From TMP-24 sp046348855 (lineage in GTDB: Bacteria; Pseudomonadota; Alphaproteobacteria; Rhodobacterales; Rhodobacteraceae), in contig JAXMDK010000012.1 of assembly GCA_046348855.1 (NCBI GenBank), forward strand, positions 74,704 to 138,703: DNA of 64,000 bases, given 5' to 3'. Of this stretch, positions 7,932-16,805 are shown piece by piece. Position 1 is the stretch's first letter. Each line of letters opens with the position of its first letter. Under the pieces are notes generated by a model. That model searched no databases. It was not told where the DNA came from and worked only from the letters and a program-made list of their open reading frames with translations. Both the position numbers and the translations under genes were made by a program.

Positions 7932-8564
7932 ATGGCTTTTCACGAGGTGAGATTTCCGGCGAATCTGTCATTCGGCTCGATCGGTGGGCCGGAGCGGCGA
8001 ACCGAGGTGGTGACGCTGACCAACGGTTTCGAAGAGCGCAACACCCCTTGGGCCGAAGCGCGGCGCCGCTATGATGCTGGCGTCAGTTTGCGTAGCCTGG
8101 ATGACATCGAGGACCTGATCGCCTTTTTCGAGGCGCGCCAGGGACAGTTGCACGCCTTCCGCTGGAAGGACTGGGCGGACTTCAAGTCTTGCCGGTCGTC
8201 GGCTTCGATCGGGTTCGAGGATCAACTGATCGGCCAAGGCGATGGGGCGACGAAGACGTTCGCGCTGACCAAGACCTATGCCTCGGGGCCGTCGGCGCAG
8301 GTGCGGCGGATCGCCAAGCCAGTGGCGGGAACGGTGCGGGTGGGGTTGCAGGGCGATGAGGTGCAAGCCGGCATCCATTTCGACCTGGACAGCACCAGCG
8401 GGATCGTGACCTTCGCCACGCCGCCCGCTGTCGGCGAACGGGTGTCGGCAGGGTTCGAATTCGACGTGCCGGTGCGGTTCGATACGGACCGTATCCAGGT
8501 GTCGGTCGCCTCGTTCCAGGCGGGCGACGTGCCGCATGTTCCGGTGGTGGAGGTGCGGCTGTGA
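7932..8564 (+). CDS. GTA distal tail protein, DUF2460 (g12)
   Basis: 210 residues, DUF2460 family, which forms the distal tail ring. The family opening FHEVRFPANLSFGSIGGPE and the conserved block LDDIEDLIAFFEARQGQLHAFRWKDW are clear, as is the closing SVASFQAGDVPHVPVVEVRL. A GAGGGGGG run ends a few bases before the ATG. The stop overlaps the next ATG by four bases. This protein connects the tape-measure end of the tail with the hub encoded next. Confidence 0.92.
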   Translation: MAFHEVRFPANLSFGSIGGPERRTEVVTLTNGFEERNTPWAEARRRYDAGVSLRSLDDIEDLIAFFEARQGQLHAFRWKDWADFKSCRSSASIGFEDQLIGQGDGATKTFALTKTYASGPSAQVRRIAKPVAGTVRVGLQGDEVQAGIHFDLDSTSGIVTFATPPAVGERVSAGFEFDVPVRFDTDRIQVSVASFQAGDVPHVPVVEVRL

Positions 8565-9451
8565 GCTATCCTGCCGAGCTTGCCGCGCATCTGTCGGGCG
8601 GCGCCACGACGCTGGCGCGGGCGTTCGAGGTGCGGCGCGCCGATGGCGTGGTTCTGGGGTTTACCGACCACGATCGCGATCTCGCGTTCGGGGGCGTGGT
8701 CTATCGGGCTGGAACCGGCCTGACGGCCAAGGCGCTTCAGCAGACCACCGGCCTGTCGGTCGATAATACCGAGGCCTTTGGTGCCCTGAGTTCGGATGCG
8801 ATCACCGAGGCCGACATCCTGGCGGGGCGATTTGACGGAGCCGAGGTGCTGGGCTGGCTGGTCAACTGGGCCGATGTGACCATGCGCGTCCTGCAGTTTC
8901 GCGGAACATTCGGCGAGATCACCCGGACGGGCGGGGGTTTCACCGCCGAATTGCGCGGGCTGGCGGAGGCGTTGAACCAGCCGCAGGGGCAAATCTACCA
9001 CAGCCGTTGTTCGGCGGTCTTGGGTGATCGGCGGTGCCGGTTCAACCTGTCGCAGCCGGGCTATGCGACGGAGCGCCCGGCCGAGGGCATCGAGGCCGGG
9101 CGGGTCTTTCGGTTCGCCGGTCTTCTGGGGTTCGCTGACAGGTTCTTTGAAAAAGGCCGGTTCGCGGTTCTCTCGGGGGCGGCGGCCGGGCTGGTCGGCC
9201 ATGTCAAGAACGACAGGGTCACCTCGGACAGCGAGCGGACCGTCGAGCTGTGGCAGGCGCTGGGGATCACGCCGGCGCCGGGCGACATGGTGCGCATCGA
9301 GGCCGGGTGCGACCGGGCTGAGGATACCTGCCGGCTGAAGTTCGCCAACCTGGCCAACTTCCGCGGCTTTCCTGACATTCCGGGCGAGGACTGGCTGATG
9401 GCCTTTCCGCAGCGCGACAGCGTCAATGACGGCGGGAGCCTGCGGCGATGA
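8561..9451 (+). CDS. GTA hub protein, DUF2163 / phage BR0599 (g13)
   Basis: 296-residue baseplate hub with an N-terminal DUF2163 domain (PAELAAHLSGGATTLARAFEV and TDHDRDLAFGGVVYRAG) and a C-terminal phage BR0599 domain ending NLANFRGFPDIPGEDW. Four cysteines, Cys150, Cys159, Cys250 and Cys257, are placed as two pairs (C-x8-C and C-x6-C), suggesting a metal or iron-sulfur site; I recall such a cluster in the R. capsulatus GTA hub structure but cannot check it here. Start overlaps the g12 stop, and its stop overlaps the next start, both as ATGA. Confidence 0.92.
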   Translation: MSYPAELAAHLSGGATTLARAFEVRRADGVVLGFTDHDRDLAFGGVVYRAGTGLTAKALQQTTGLSVDNTEAFGALSSDAITEADILAGRFDGAEVLGWLVNWADVTMRVLQFRGTFGEITRTGGGFTAELRGLAEALNQPQGQIYHSRCSAVLGDRRCRFNLSQPGYATERPAEGIEAGRVFRFAGLLGFADRFFEKGRFAVLSGAAAGLVGHVKNDRVTSDSERTVELWQALGITPAPGDMVRIEAGCDRAEDTCRLKFANLANFRGFPDIPGEDWLMAFPQRDSVNDGGSLRR

Positions 9452-9882
9452 GCGGGCGCGGCCTTGACGCGGTCGAGATAGCGCGCGGCTGGATCGGAAC
9501 GCCCTACCTGCACCAGGCGTCCTGCAGGGGCGCGGGCGCGGACTGCCTGGGCCTGCTGCGCGGTGTCTGGCGCGAGCTTTACGGGCAGGAGCCGGACGAC
9601 GTGCCGCCCTATACGGCTGACTGGTCGGAGCCCGACGGGATCGAACGGCTTTGGGCTGCTGCCGTCCGGCATCTGGTGCCGGTGGCTGGGGCGGAGGTCC
9701 AGGCGGGCGAGGTCCTGTTGTTTCGCATGCGGGAGGGGGCCGTTGCCAAACATCTGGGCCTTGCCGCCGCGGCCGGACCATCGCCGACCTTCATCCATGC
9801 CTACAGCGGGCATGGGGTCGTGGAGAGCCCGCTTTCGCAGCCTTGGTCGCGCCGCATCGTGGCGCGGTTTGCCTTTCCCTGA
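9448..9882 (+). CDS. GTA NlpC/P60 peptidase (g14)
   Basis: 144-residue NlpC/P60-type peptidase expected to cut peptidoglycan cross-links so that the tail can deliver DNA through the recipient wall. The catalytic Cys33 lies in the family motif GADCLGLLRGVW, and His102 in AVAKHLGLAA; GWIGTPYLHQAS upstream is the usual lead-in. The length is close to the domain minimum, so it has no separate targeting domain and probably acts as part of the baseplate. Translationally coupled to g13 by a four-base overlap. Confidence 0.92.
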   Translation: MSGRGLDAVEIARGWIGTPYLHQASCRGAGADCLGLLRGVWRELYGQEPDDVPPYTADWSEPDGIERLWAAAVRHLVPVAGAEVQAGEVLLFRMREGAVAKHLGLAAAAGPSPTFIHAYSGHGVVESPLSQPWSRRIVARFAFP

Positions 9883-9893
9883 GGAGCATTTGA

Positions 9894-12800
9894 ATGGCGA
9901 CGATACTTCTGTCCGCAGCCGGGGCCGCGGTCGGAGCGGGCTTTGGCGGGACGGTCCTGGGCCTGTCCGGTGCGGTCATCGGCCGCGCCATCGGCGCGAC
10001 GGTCGGCCGGGCCATCGACCAGCGGCTGTTGGGCACCGGATCGCGTGCCGTCGAGACCGGCAAGGTTGACCGTTTCCGCCTGACCGGCGCCAGCGAGGGC
10101 GCACCGATCGGTCAGGTCTGGGGGCGCATGCGGGTGGCTGGGCAGGTCATCTGGGCCTCGCGCTTTCAGGAGGCCACGACGGTCACGCGAACCGGCGGCA
10201 AGGGGGCGCCGAGGCAGCCGTCGGTCACGACCACCCAGTACAGCTATTCAGTCAACATGGCGTTGGCGCTGTGCCAGGGGGCGATCACACGGGTCGGACG
10301 GATCTGGGCGGACGGGGTCGAGATCTCGCCGGCCAGCCTGACCATGCGGGTCTATGTCGGCGACGAAACCCAGTTGCCCGACCCCAAGATCGAGGCGGTC
10401 GAAGGCACGGGGATGGTTCCGGCCTATCGCGGCCTGGCCTACGTCGTGCTTGAGGATCTGGACCTGACGCCGTTCGGAAACCGCGTTCCGCAATTCTCGT
10501 TCGAGGTGATCCGCCCGGCACAAGGGCCGCTTGTCGGCGGGGCGGCCGATCTGATCCGGGGGGTGAAGGGCGTCGCACTGATCCCCGGTACCGGCGAGTA
10601 TGCGCTGGCGACCACGCCGGTGCACCTGGCGCAGGGGATTGGCCGCAATGTGTCGGCCAACGTCCACAGCCCCTCGGGTGCGACAGACTTTTCCGCCTCG
10701 CTTCGGGCGCTGGAGGAAGAACTGCCGTCGTGCGGCTCTGTATCTCTGGTGGTCAGCTGGTTTGGCGACGATCTGCGGTGCGGGGCTTGCGCCATCAAGC
10801 CGAAGGTCGAAAGCCGCGCGATCGATGGCACGCCGATGCCGTGGCGGGCGGGTGGTATCGCGCGGGCGCAGGCGGACGAAGTGGTTCGCCTGGCTGGGCG
10901 TCCGGTCTATGGCGGCACGCCGGCCGATGCGGCGGTGATTGAGGCGATCAATGCGCTGCGTGGCAAGGGAAAGGCGGTGATGTTCTATCCCTTCGTCCTG
11001 ATGGATCAGTTGGCCGGAAACGGCTGCACCGATCCCTGGACGGGGGCTGCGGATCAGCCGCCGCTGCCTTGGCGCGGTCGCATCACGCTGTCGGCCGCGC
11101 CGGGAAGGGTGGGTAGCCCCGACCGGACCGCAGCGGCGGCGGCCGAGGTCGCACAGTTTTTCGGAAGTGCCCAGGCCGGGCATTTTTCGACCGTCGGGGG
11201 CCTGGTCAGCTATGGCGGCCCGGCCGAATGGTCCTACCGCCGATTCATCCTGCATTATGCGACGCTTTGCGCGATGGCCGGTGGCGTCGATGCGTTTTGC
11301 ATCGGATCGGAGTTGCGAGGGCTGACGTCGGTGCGTGGCGCCGGCGACGTTTTCCCCGCCGTGAGTGCGCTGCGCCAGCTGGCGGCGGATGTTCGCGCCA
11401 TCCTGGGACCGGCGACCAAGATTTCCTATGCGGCGGACTGGTCGGAATATGGCCGCTATGACGATGGGGCGGGCAATCTTTACTTTCACCTCGATCCGCT
11501 TTGGGCGGACCCGAACATCGACTTCATCGGGGTGGACAACTATCTGCCGCTGTCCGACTGGCGCGAGGGAGACAATCATGCCGATGCCGGTTGGGGGTCT
11601 ATATACAGCCTGGACTACCTGAAGGCCAATGTCGCGGGCGGCGAATACTACGACTGGTATTACGGCTCGCCCGAGGAACGGGCGGCGCAGGTTCGCAGTC
11701 CGATAACGGATGGCGCCTATGGCGAGACCTGGGTGTGGCGTGCGAAGGATTTCCGAGGCTGGTGGGAGAATCCGCATTTCGACCGCCTGGACGGGGTGCG
11801 ACAGGCGAGCCCCTCACCGTGGGTTCCGAGGTCGAAACCGATCTGGTTCACCGAATTCGGTTGTGCGGCCATCGACAAGGGCACGAACGAACCCAACAAG
11901 TTTCTCGACCCGAAGTCGTCGGAATCGTCGCTGCCGCACTATTCGACCGGCCGGAGGGACGATCTGGTGCAGATGCAATACCTGCGCGCCGTGGTCGATT
12001 TTTGGGGCGATCCGGCCAACAATCCGGTTTCGCCGGTTTACGGCCAGCCGATGATCGACATCGCGCGCGCCCATGTCTGGGCCTGGGACACCCGGCCGTT
12101 CCCGCAATTTCCGGCCAACAGCAGTATCTGGTCCGACGGCGCGAACTACGCCAAGGGCCATTGGATCAGCGGCCGGACGAGCGCGCAGCCCCTGTCGAGC
12201 GTTGTGGCCGAGATTTGCGCGGCATCGGGCCTGGCCGCGTTCGACGTGTCGGGCCTCTATGGCCTGGTGCGCGGATATTCGGTCGGCGAAAATGGCCCGG
12301 CACGCGGCGCGCTTCAGCCCTTGATGATTGCCTATGGGTTCGATGCGGTCGAGCGTGAAGGACAGGTCGTCTTTCGCATGCGCGACCAACGGGAGAGTGC
12401 GGTGATTTCGGCCGACCAGTTGGCGGTCGGCGAAAACGGTGGCGGCTTCATCGAGACGTCGCGTGCCACGGAGGCGGAGATTGCTGGACGGGTCCGGTTG
12501 AATTTCGTCGAGGCGGAAGGCGATTTTGAGACCAGGGCCGTCGAGGCGATCCTTCCCGATGAAGGCACAACGGGGATTTCCCAGTCGGAGGTGCCGCTCA
12601 GCCTGACGCGAGCCGAGGGGCAGCGCATTGTCGAACGATGGCTGGCCGAGGCGCGCGTGTCGCGGGACGGGGCGAAGTTTGCGCTGCCGCCATCGCTGGG
12701 TCATCTTGGTGTCGGCGACATCGTACGGCTCGGCGCGCGGGGCGCCGACACCTACCGGATCGACCGGCTCGAACGGGCCGGAGCCATCGAGGCCGAAGCG

Positions 12801-13814
12801 GTCAAGGTTGAGCGCCCGGTCTATCAGCCGTCGGATGAAAGTGAGGCCCGTATCACTCCGCGCAGTTTCGCGCCGCCGGTGCCGGTCGATTCCGTTTTCC
12901 TCGACCTGCCGTTGATGAGCGGGCAGGAGGTGCCACATGCGCCGCATCTGGCGGTCGCTGCGTCCCCCTGGCCCGGAAGCGTCGCCGTCTACTCGTCGGA
13001 CCAGGATGCGGGCTATGTGCTGAACAGCCAGCTGTTTTCGGCATCCGTCATCGGCCAGACACTTTCGACTCTGGACGCGGCCCGCCAAGGGTTATGGGAC
13101 CGAGGTCCGGCGTTGCGGGTGCAGCTTAGCGGCGGCGCCCTGAGTTCGGTGGGCCCTGACCAGTTGCTGAATGGCGCAAACCTTCTGGCGATCGGGGACG
13201 GAAGTTCGGGAAATTGGGAGCTTTTGCAGTTCATGACCGCGAGCTTGGTCGCGCCCGATACCTATGACCTGTCGATGAGGCTGCGGGGGCAGGGCGGCAC
13301 CGATGCGACGATGCCTGCATCCTGGCCGGCGGGCAGCATCGTGGTCGTCATGGACGGCAAGCCGAGGCAGATCGCCCTGAACCAGAGCGAGCGTGACCTT
13401 GCGCGGCACTATCGGATCGGTCCCGCGCGCCAACCCTATGACAGCCCGTCGTTCACCCATCGGATCGAGGCATTTGTCGGCGTGGGCCTGCGGCCGCTGT
13501 CGGTATGCCATTTGCGGTCGATGGCTGCGGCGTCGGGTGATGTCGACGTGACCTGGGTGCGGCGAACGCGCGTGGATGGCGACAGTTGGTCGGCCTATGA
13601 AGTGCCGCTTGGCGAAACGCGCGAGCTTTATGTGCTGCGGGTGCTGTCGGCGGGCGCGATCCTTCGGGAAATCACTTTGGGTCAGCCCTCCTGGACTTAC
13701 AGCGCAAGTCTGCGTGCCGCAGACGGGTTGGCGGCCCAGCCGTTCGACGTGGAAGTTGCCCAGATATCCGACGCATTCGGCGCCGGACCTTTCGTGAGGA
13801 TGCACATACAATGA
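9894..13814 (+). CDS. GTA megatron / fibre protein with TIM-barrel-like domain (g15)
   Basis: 1306 residues, the largest protein in the window. The N terminus has a Gly/Ala-rich hydrophobic stretch (LSAAGAAVGAGFGGTVLGLSGAVIGRAI). The middle (about 420-740) is the GTA TIM-barrel-like, glycoside-hydrolase-like domain, seen in KISYAADWSEYG, DFIGVDNYLPLSDWR and KPIWFTEFGCAAID. After it come phage tail-hub-type beta segments, and the last third holds the Rcc01698-like C-terminal region. The R. capsulatus homologue forms the tail tip that contacts the recipient and traverses the envelope. The ATG follows GAGGAG at a good distance, and the gene overlaps the next by ATGA. No interruption. Confidence 0.93.
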   Translation: MATILLSAAGAAVGAGFGGTVLGLSGAVIGRAIGATVGRAIDQRLLGTGSRAVETGKVDRFRLTGASEGAPIGQVWGRMRVAGQVIWASRFQEATTVTRTGGKGAPRQPSVTTTQYSYSVNMALALCQGAITRVGRIWADGVEISPASLTMRVYVGDETQLPDPKIEAVEGTGMVPAYRGLAYVVLEDLDLTPFGNRVPQFSFEVIRPAQGPLVGGAADLIRGVKGVALIPGTGEYALATTPVHLAQGIGRNVSANVHSPSGATDFSASLRALEEELPSCGSVSLVVSWFGDDLRCGACAIKPKVESRAIDGTPMPWRAGGIARAQADEVVRLAGRPVYGGTPADAAVIEAINALRGKGKAVMFYPFVLMDQLAGNGCTDPWTGAADQPPLPWRGRITLSAAPGRVGSPDRTAAAAAEVAQFFGSAQAGHFSTVGGLVSYGGPAEWSYRRFILHYATLCAMAGGVDAFCIGSELRGLTSVRGAGDVFPAVSALRQLAADVRAILGPATKISYAADWSEYGRYDDGAGNLYFHLDPLWADPNIDFIGVDNYLPLSDWREGDNHADAGWGSIYSLDYLKANVAGGEYYDWYYGSPEERAAQVRSPITDGAYGETWVWRAKDFRGWWENPHFDRLDGVRQASPSPWVPRSKPIWFTEFGCAAIDKGTNEPNKFLDPKSSESSLPHYSTGRRDDLVQMQYLRAVVDFWGDPANNPVSPVYGQPMIDIARAHVWAWDTRPFPQFPANSSIWSDGANYAKGHWISGRTSAQPLSSVVAEICAASGLAAFDVSGLYGLVRGYSVGENGPARGALQPLMIAYGFDAVEREGQVVFRMRDQRESAVISADQLAVGENGGGFIETSRATEAEIAGRVRLNFVEAEGDFETRAVEAILPDEGTTGISQSEVPLSLTRAEGQRIVERWLAEARVSRDGAKFALPPSLGHLGVGDIVRLGARGADTYRIDRLERAGAIEAEAVKVERPVYQPSDESEARITPRSFAPPVPVDSVFLDLPLMSGQEVPHAPHLAVAASPWPGSVAVYSSDQDAGYVLNSQLFSASVIGQTLSTLDAARQGLWDRGPALRVQLSGGALSSVGPDQLLNGANLLAIGDGSSGNWELLQFMTASLVAPDTYDLSMRLRGQGGTDATMPASWPAGSIVVVMDGKPRQIALNQSERDLARHYRIGPARQPYDSPSFTHRIEAFVGVGLRPLSVCHLRSMAAASGDVDVTWVRRTRVDGDSWSAYEVPLGETRELYVLRVLSAGAILREITLGQPSWTYSASLRAADGLAAQPFDVEVAQISDAFGAGPFVRMHIQ

Positions 13815-14521
13815 GTACGACCAACCAGCTTGGCCTGCCTTACCTGCAAGCCGCCCAGGCGCAGAAGCATGTGACAGTGAACGAAGCCCTGGCCAGACTG
13901 GACGGGTTGGCGCTTCTGACCGTGCAGTCGCAAAGCGTGGCGACACCGCCCGCGGTGGTGATCGACGGGTTGGCCTATGCGGTGCCGCCCGGTGCGATTG
14001 GCGGGTGGTCAGGGCAGGACGGAAAGCTTGCCATCGGGCGCAATGGCGGGTGGGACTTTGTCTTGCCGCAGCGTGGCTGGAAGGCGCTGATCCTGGACGA
14101 GGGGATGCAGGCCCTTCACGACGGAACGGCATGGCGGCCGGGTATGGTGACGATGTCGCCGCAGAATGCGGGTCTGGCGATCAAGGTTGCTCAGACCGAT
14201 CATGTCATCGGCGCCGGCGCGGTGTCGACGACAGTCAATCTGATCCCGGCGAACAGTGTGGTGGTGGGGGCGACGGCGCGGGTCGTGGTCGCGATAACCG
14301 GAACGCTGGCAAGCTGGCAACTTGGCAACCCCGGCGCGGTGGGCCGCTATGGCAGCGGTTTGGGTCTTGCGGCGAATGCGTTTGTGCGCGGCCTTCTGGG
14401 CCAGCCGACGGCCTTCTACAGTGCGACGCCGATGCAGCTTGACGCGGTGGGTGGCGTCTTTTCCGGCGGAACCGTCAGGATCGCGGTTCACTATTTCGAA
14501 TTGGCCTTGCCCGATCCATGA
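13811..14521 (+). CDS. DUF2793 protein at the end of the GTA cluster
   Basis: 236 residues, DUF2793 family. Family signature QLGLPYLQAAQAQKHVTVNEALARLD is at the N terminus, followed by GQDGKLAIGRNGGWDFVLPQRGW. The C-terminal half is beta-rich (RVVVAITGTLASWQLG) and probably forms a carbohydrate-binding or spike-like module. The start overlaps the megatron stop as ATGA, so it is co-translated with the GTA genes. Homologues occur at this place in many Rhodobacterales GTA clusters and in prophages, often as tail-fibre components; a host attachment role is inferred. Confidence 0.85.
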   Translation: MSTTNQLGLPYLQAAQAQKHVTVNEALARLDGLALLTVQSQSVATPPAVVIDGLAYAVPPGAIGGWSGQDGKLAIGRNGGWDFVLPQRGWKALILDEGMQALHDGTAWRPGMVTMSPQNAGLAIKVAQTDHVIGAGAVSTTVNLIPANSVVVGATARVVVAITGTLASWQLGNPGAVGRYGSGLGLAANAFVRGLLGQPTAFYSATPMQLDAVGGVFSGGTVRIAVHYFELALPDP

Positions 14522-14652
14522 GCGGGGCGCTGCTTCGGCCATTCGTGCCATTGATGGATTTGCCGACAATTCCTGCATATCATCGGCGGTGCTTCCAGTT
14601 TTCTTCGCCGGGCTTGTCTGCTAAATTCAAGCATAGATGAACGGAGGCAGGT

Positions 14653-15462
14653 ATGGCTGAAACCAAAGTCAAAGTGGCGCAGGTCGATCCGGTCTGGACC
14701 CATGTCTGCGAAGAGGCGCGCGCGGCTGTTCGGGACGAGCCGTTGCTTGGCGGCTTCTTCCATTCGGGCATCCTGCACCACGCCACGTTGGAGCGGGCGC
14801 TGGCCTACCGCTTTTCGTTGAAACTCGCATCGGGCGAGATGAGCGAGCAGATCCTGCGTGAAATCGCCGATGAGGCCTATTCGGTATCACCTGATCTGGG
14901 CCAGGCGGCGCGGGCCGATTGCGTGGCGGTCTATGATCGTGATCCGGCATGCCATCGGTTTCTCCAGCCGATCCTGTTCTTCAAGGGCTATCAGGCGATG
15001 CAGGCCTACCGCATCGGTCACTGGTTGTGGATGAAGGGGCGCAGGGACCTGGCCTATTTCGTGCAGATGCGGGTGAGCGAGGTGTTCGGCGTCGACATCC
15101 ATCCCAACGCGCGCGTTGGCAAGGGCATCATGATCGACCATGCCCATTCCATAGTGATCGGCGAAACCGCCGTGGTTGGCGACAACGTGTCGATGCTGCA
15201 TTCGGTGACGCTTGGCGGCACCGGCAAAGAAGACGGCGACCGGCATCCGAAGATCGGTGATGGCGTGCTGATCGGCGCGGGAGCCAAGATTCTTGGCAAT
15301 ATTTCCGTGGGGCATTGCTCGCGGATCGCGGCGGGATCGGTAGTCTTGCAGGATGTTCCGCCGTGCAAGACAGTCGCCGGTGTACCGGCGCGCGTGGTGG
15401 GCGAGGCGGGATGCGAACAGCCGTCGCTGACCATGGACCAGCGCTTCGTCGAAGAAGGCTGA
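14653..15462 (+). CDS. cysE: Serine O-acetyltransferase
   Basis: 269 residues; transfers acetyl from acetyl-CoA to L-serine, the first step of cysteine synthesis in the cytoplasm. The N-terminal helical domain (VWTHVCEEARAAVRDEP, SGILHHATLERALAYRFS) precedes a left-handed beta helix of hexapeptide repeats, with the active-site segment DIHPNARVGKGIMIDHAHSI and LHSVTLGGTGKEDGDRHPKI. The C-terminal tail VPPCKTVAGVPARVVG is usual for the family. cysE adjacent to the GTA cluster is a long-standing arrangement in Rhodobacterales. A 131-base gap separates it from the DUF2793 gene, so it probably has its own promoter; none could be picked out with confidence. Confidence 0.95.
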   Translation: MAETKVKVAQVDPVWTHVCEEARAAVRDEPLLGGFFHSGILHHATLERALAYRFSLKLASGEMSEQILREIADEAYSVSPDLGQAARADCVAVYDRDPACHRFLQPILFFKGYQAMQAYRIGHWLWMKGRRDLAYFVQMRVSEVFGVDIHPNARVGKGIMIDHAHSIVIGETAVVGDNVSMLHSVTLGGTGKEDGDRHPKIGDGVLIGAGAKILGNISVGHCSRIAAGSVVLQDVPPCKTVAGVPARVVGEAGCEQPSLTMDQRFVEEG

Positions 15463-15478
15463 TGGGACGCGAAGTGAT

Positions 15479-15509
15479 GACGGCCGGAGAAATCCTCCGG
15501 CCGTCTTTT
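15479..15509. terminator. Bidirectional terminator between cysE and pdhC
   Basis: A perfect 11-base inverted repeat, GACGGCCGGAG (15479-15489) and CTCCGGCCGTC (15495-15505), with a 5-base loop, followed on the plus strand by TTTT. It lies between the two convergent stop codons, so it can end transcription of cysE and possibly of the pdh operon. Confidence 0.88.
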
Positions 15510-15513
15510 CGTT

Positions 15514-16797
15514 TCAGGCCAGCATCGCGATCGGGTTTTCGAGGTTATTGACGATCTGCTTCAAGAGTTCCGCACCGAGGGCGCCGTCAATCACGCGGTG
15601 ATCGACCGACAGGGTCATCGACATGACGGTTGCAACTCCGATCGAGCCATCGGTCTTGACCACCGGCTGCTTTAGCCCCGCACCCACGGCCAGGATCGCG
15701 CCGTGCGGCGGGTTGATGACAGCATCGAAATTCTCGATCCCGAACATCCCCAGATTGGATATCGCGAAGCTGCCGCCCTGATATTCGTGCGGTGCCAGTT
15801 TGCGGGTCTTGGCGCGGGCGGCCAAATCCTTCATCTCGCCTGAAAGTGTGGAGAGGCTCTTCTTGTCCGCATCCTTCAGAACCGGCGTGAACAGCCCGCC
15901 TTCGATGGCGACGGCCACGGCGACGTCCGAAGGCTTCAGCTTGAGGATCCGGTCCCCCGCCCATACCGCATTGGCGTCCGGCACCGATTGCAGGGCCAAC
16001 GCGCAGGCCTTGATGATGAAATCGTTCACCGAAAGCTTGACGCCGCGCGCCTCCAGCCCCTTGTTCAGCTGTTCGCGGAAGGCCATCAGGCTGTCCAACT
16101 GAACCGAGCGGCGCAGATAGAAATGCGGGATCGTCTGCTTGGCTTCGGTCAGGCGAGCGGCAATGGTTCGCCGCATACCGTCGAGGGCGATCTCGGTATA
16201 TTCCCGGCCTTCGTACATCTTGGCGACGACCGAGGCAGGCATTCCCGATGGCACTGCGGGTGCCGGAGGGGCTACCGCAGCAGCAGTAGTGACCTGCGCC
16301 GATGCGGCGGCCGGTTGCGCGCCTTCCACATCCACCTTGACGATGCGGCCATGCGGACCCGAACCGCGAAGCGCGGTCAGGTCCACGCCCTTTTCTCGCG
16401 CCAGACGGCGGGCCAGGGGCGAGGCGATGACGCGCGGTCCGGTCTTGGCCGACGGGACAGGAGCCGCTGGTGCCACCGGGACAGGAGCGGGTGCGGCGGA
16501 TTGTGGTTCGGGAGCTATAGGCTTGGCGGCAACGGGCGCAGCACCCGGAACTTCGCCTTCCTCAACCAGGACAGCGATCGGCGTATTGACCTTCACCCCC
16601 GCGGTGCCCTCGGCGACCAGCAGCTTGCTCACCGTTCCCTCGTCGACGGCTTCAAACTCCATCGTCGCCTTGTCGGTCTCGATTTCGGCCAGGATGTCGC
16701 CGGCTTTGACCTTGTCGCCTTCCTTGACCAGCCATTTGGCCAGCGTGCCCTCTTCCATCGTCGGCGAGAGCGCGGGCATGAGAATTTCAGTGGCCAT
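15514..16797 (-). CDS. pdhC: Pyruvate dehydrogenase E2, dihydrolipoamide acetyltransferase
   Basis: 427 residues. Domains in order: lipoyl domain (1-80, lipoylated Lys43 in ETDKATM), an Ala/Pro-rich linker, a peripheral subunit-binding domain (VIASPLARRLAREKGVDL, GSGPHGRIVKVDV), a second flexible linker, and the catalytic acetyltransferase domain ending with the active-site motif SVDHRVIDGALGAELL. It forms the core of the pyruvate dehydrogenase complex making acetyl-CoA. The start is the ATG beginning MATEILMPAL; the frame extends further upstream into pdhB but matches the family only from this point. It follows pdhB by 8 bases as the last gene of pdhABC. Its lipoyl domain is nearly identical to that of pdhB. 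Confidence 0.96.
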   Translation of the reverse strand: MATEILMPALSPTMEEGTLAKWLVKEGDKVKAGDILAEIETDKATMEFEAVDEGTVSKLLVAEGTAGVKVNTPIAVLVEEGEVPGAAPVAAKPIAPEPQSAAPAPVPVAPAAPVPSAKTGPRVIASPLARRLAREKGVDLTALRGSGPHGRIVKVDVEGAQPAAASAQVTTAAAVAPPAPAVPSGMPASVVAKMYEGREYTEIALDGMRRTIAARLTEAKQTIPHFYLRRSVQLDSLMAFREQLNKGLEARGVKLSVNDFIIKACALALQSVPDANAVWAGDRILKLKPSDVAVAVAIEGGLFTPVLKDADKKSLSTLSGEMKDLAARAKTRKLAPHEYQGGSFAISNLGMFGIENFDAVINPPHGAILAVGAGLKQPVVKTDGSIGVATVMSMTLSVDHRVIDGALGAELLKQIVNNLENPIAMLA

Positions 16798-16805
16798 GAT
16801 GCACC

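Noticed and set aside
9130..9160. GTTC repeats within g13 as a LexA box
   Set aside because: The spacers are three and eight bases, not seven, and the site is inside a gene without a promoter-like context.
14300..14330. Repeated CTGGCAA/TTGGCAA units inside the DUF2793 gene
   Set aside because: Only three imperfect units in a coding region, explained by the codons of a Leu/Gly/Ala-rich strand.
1..14521. Reading the phage-like genes as an active prophage
   Set aside because: Order, gene sizes and cysE neighbour match the GTA cluster; integrase, repressor, lysis and replication genes are absent from the window.
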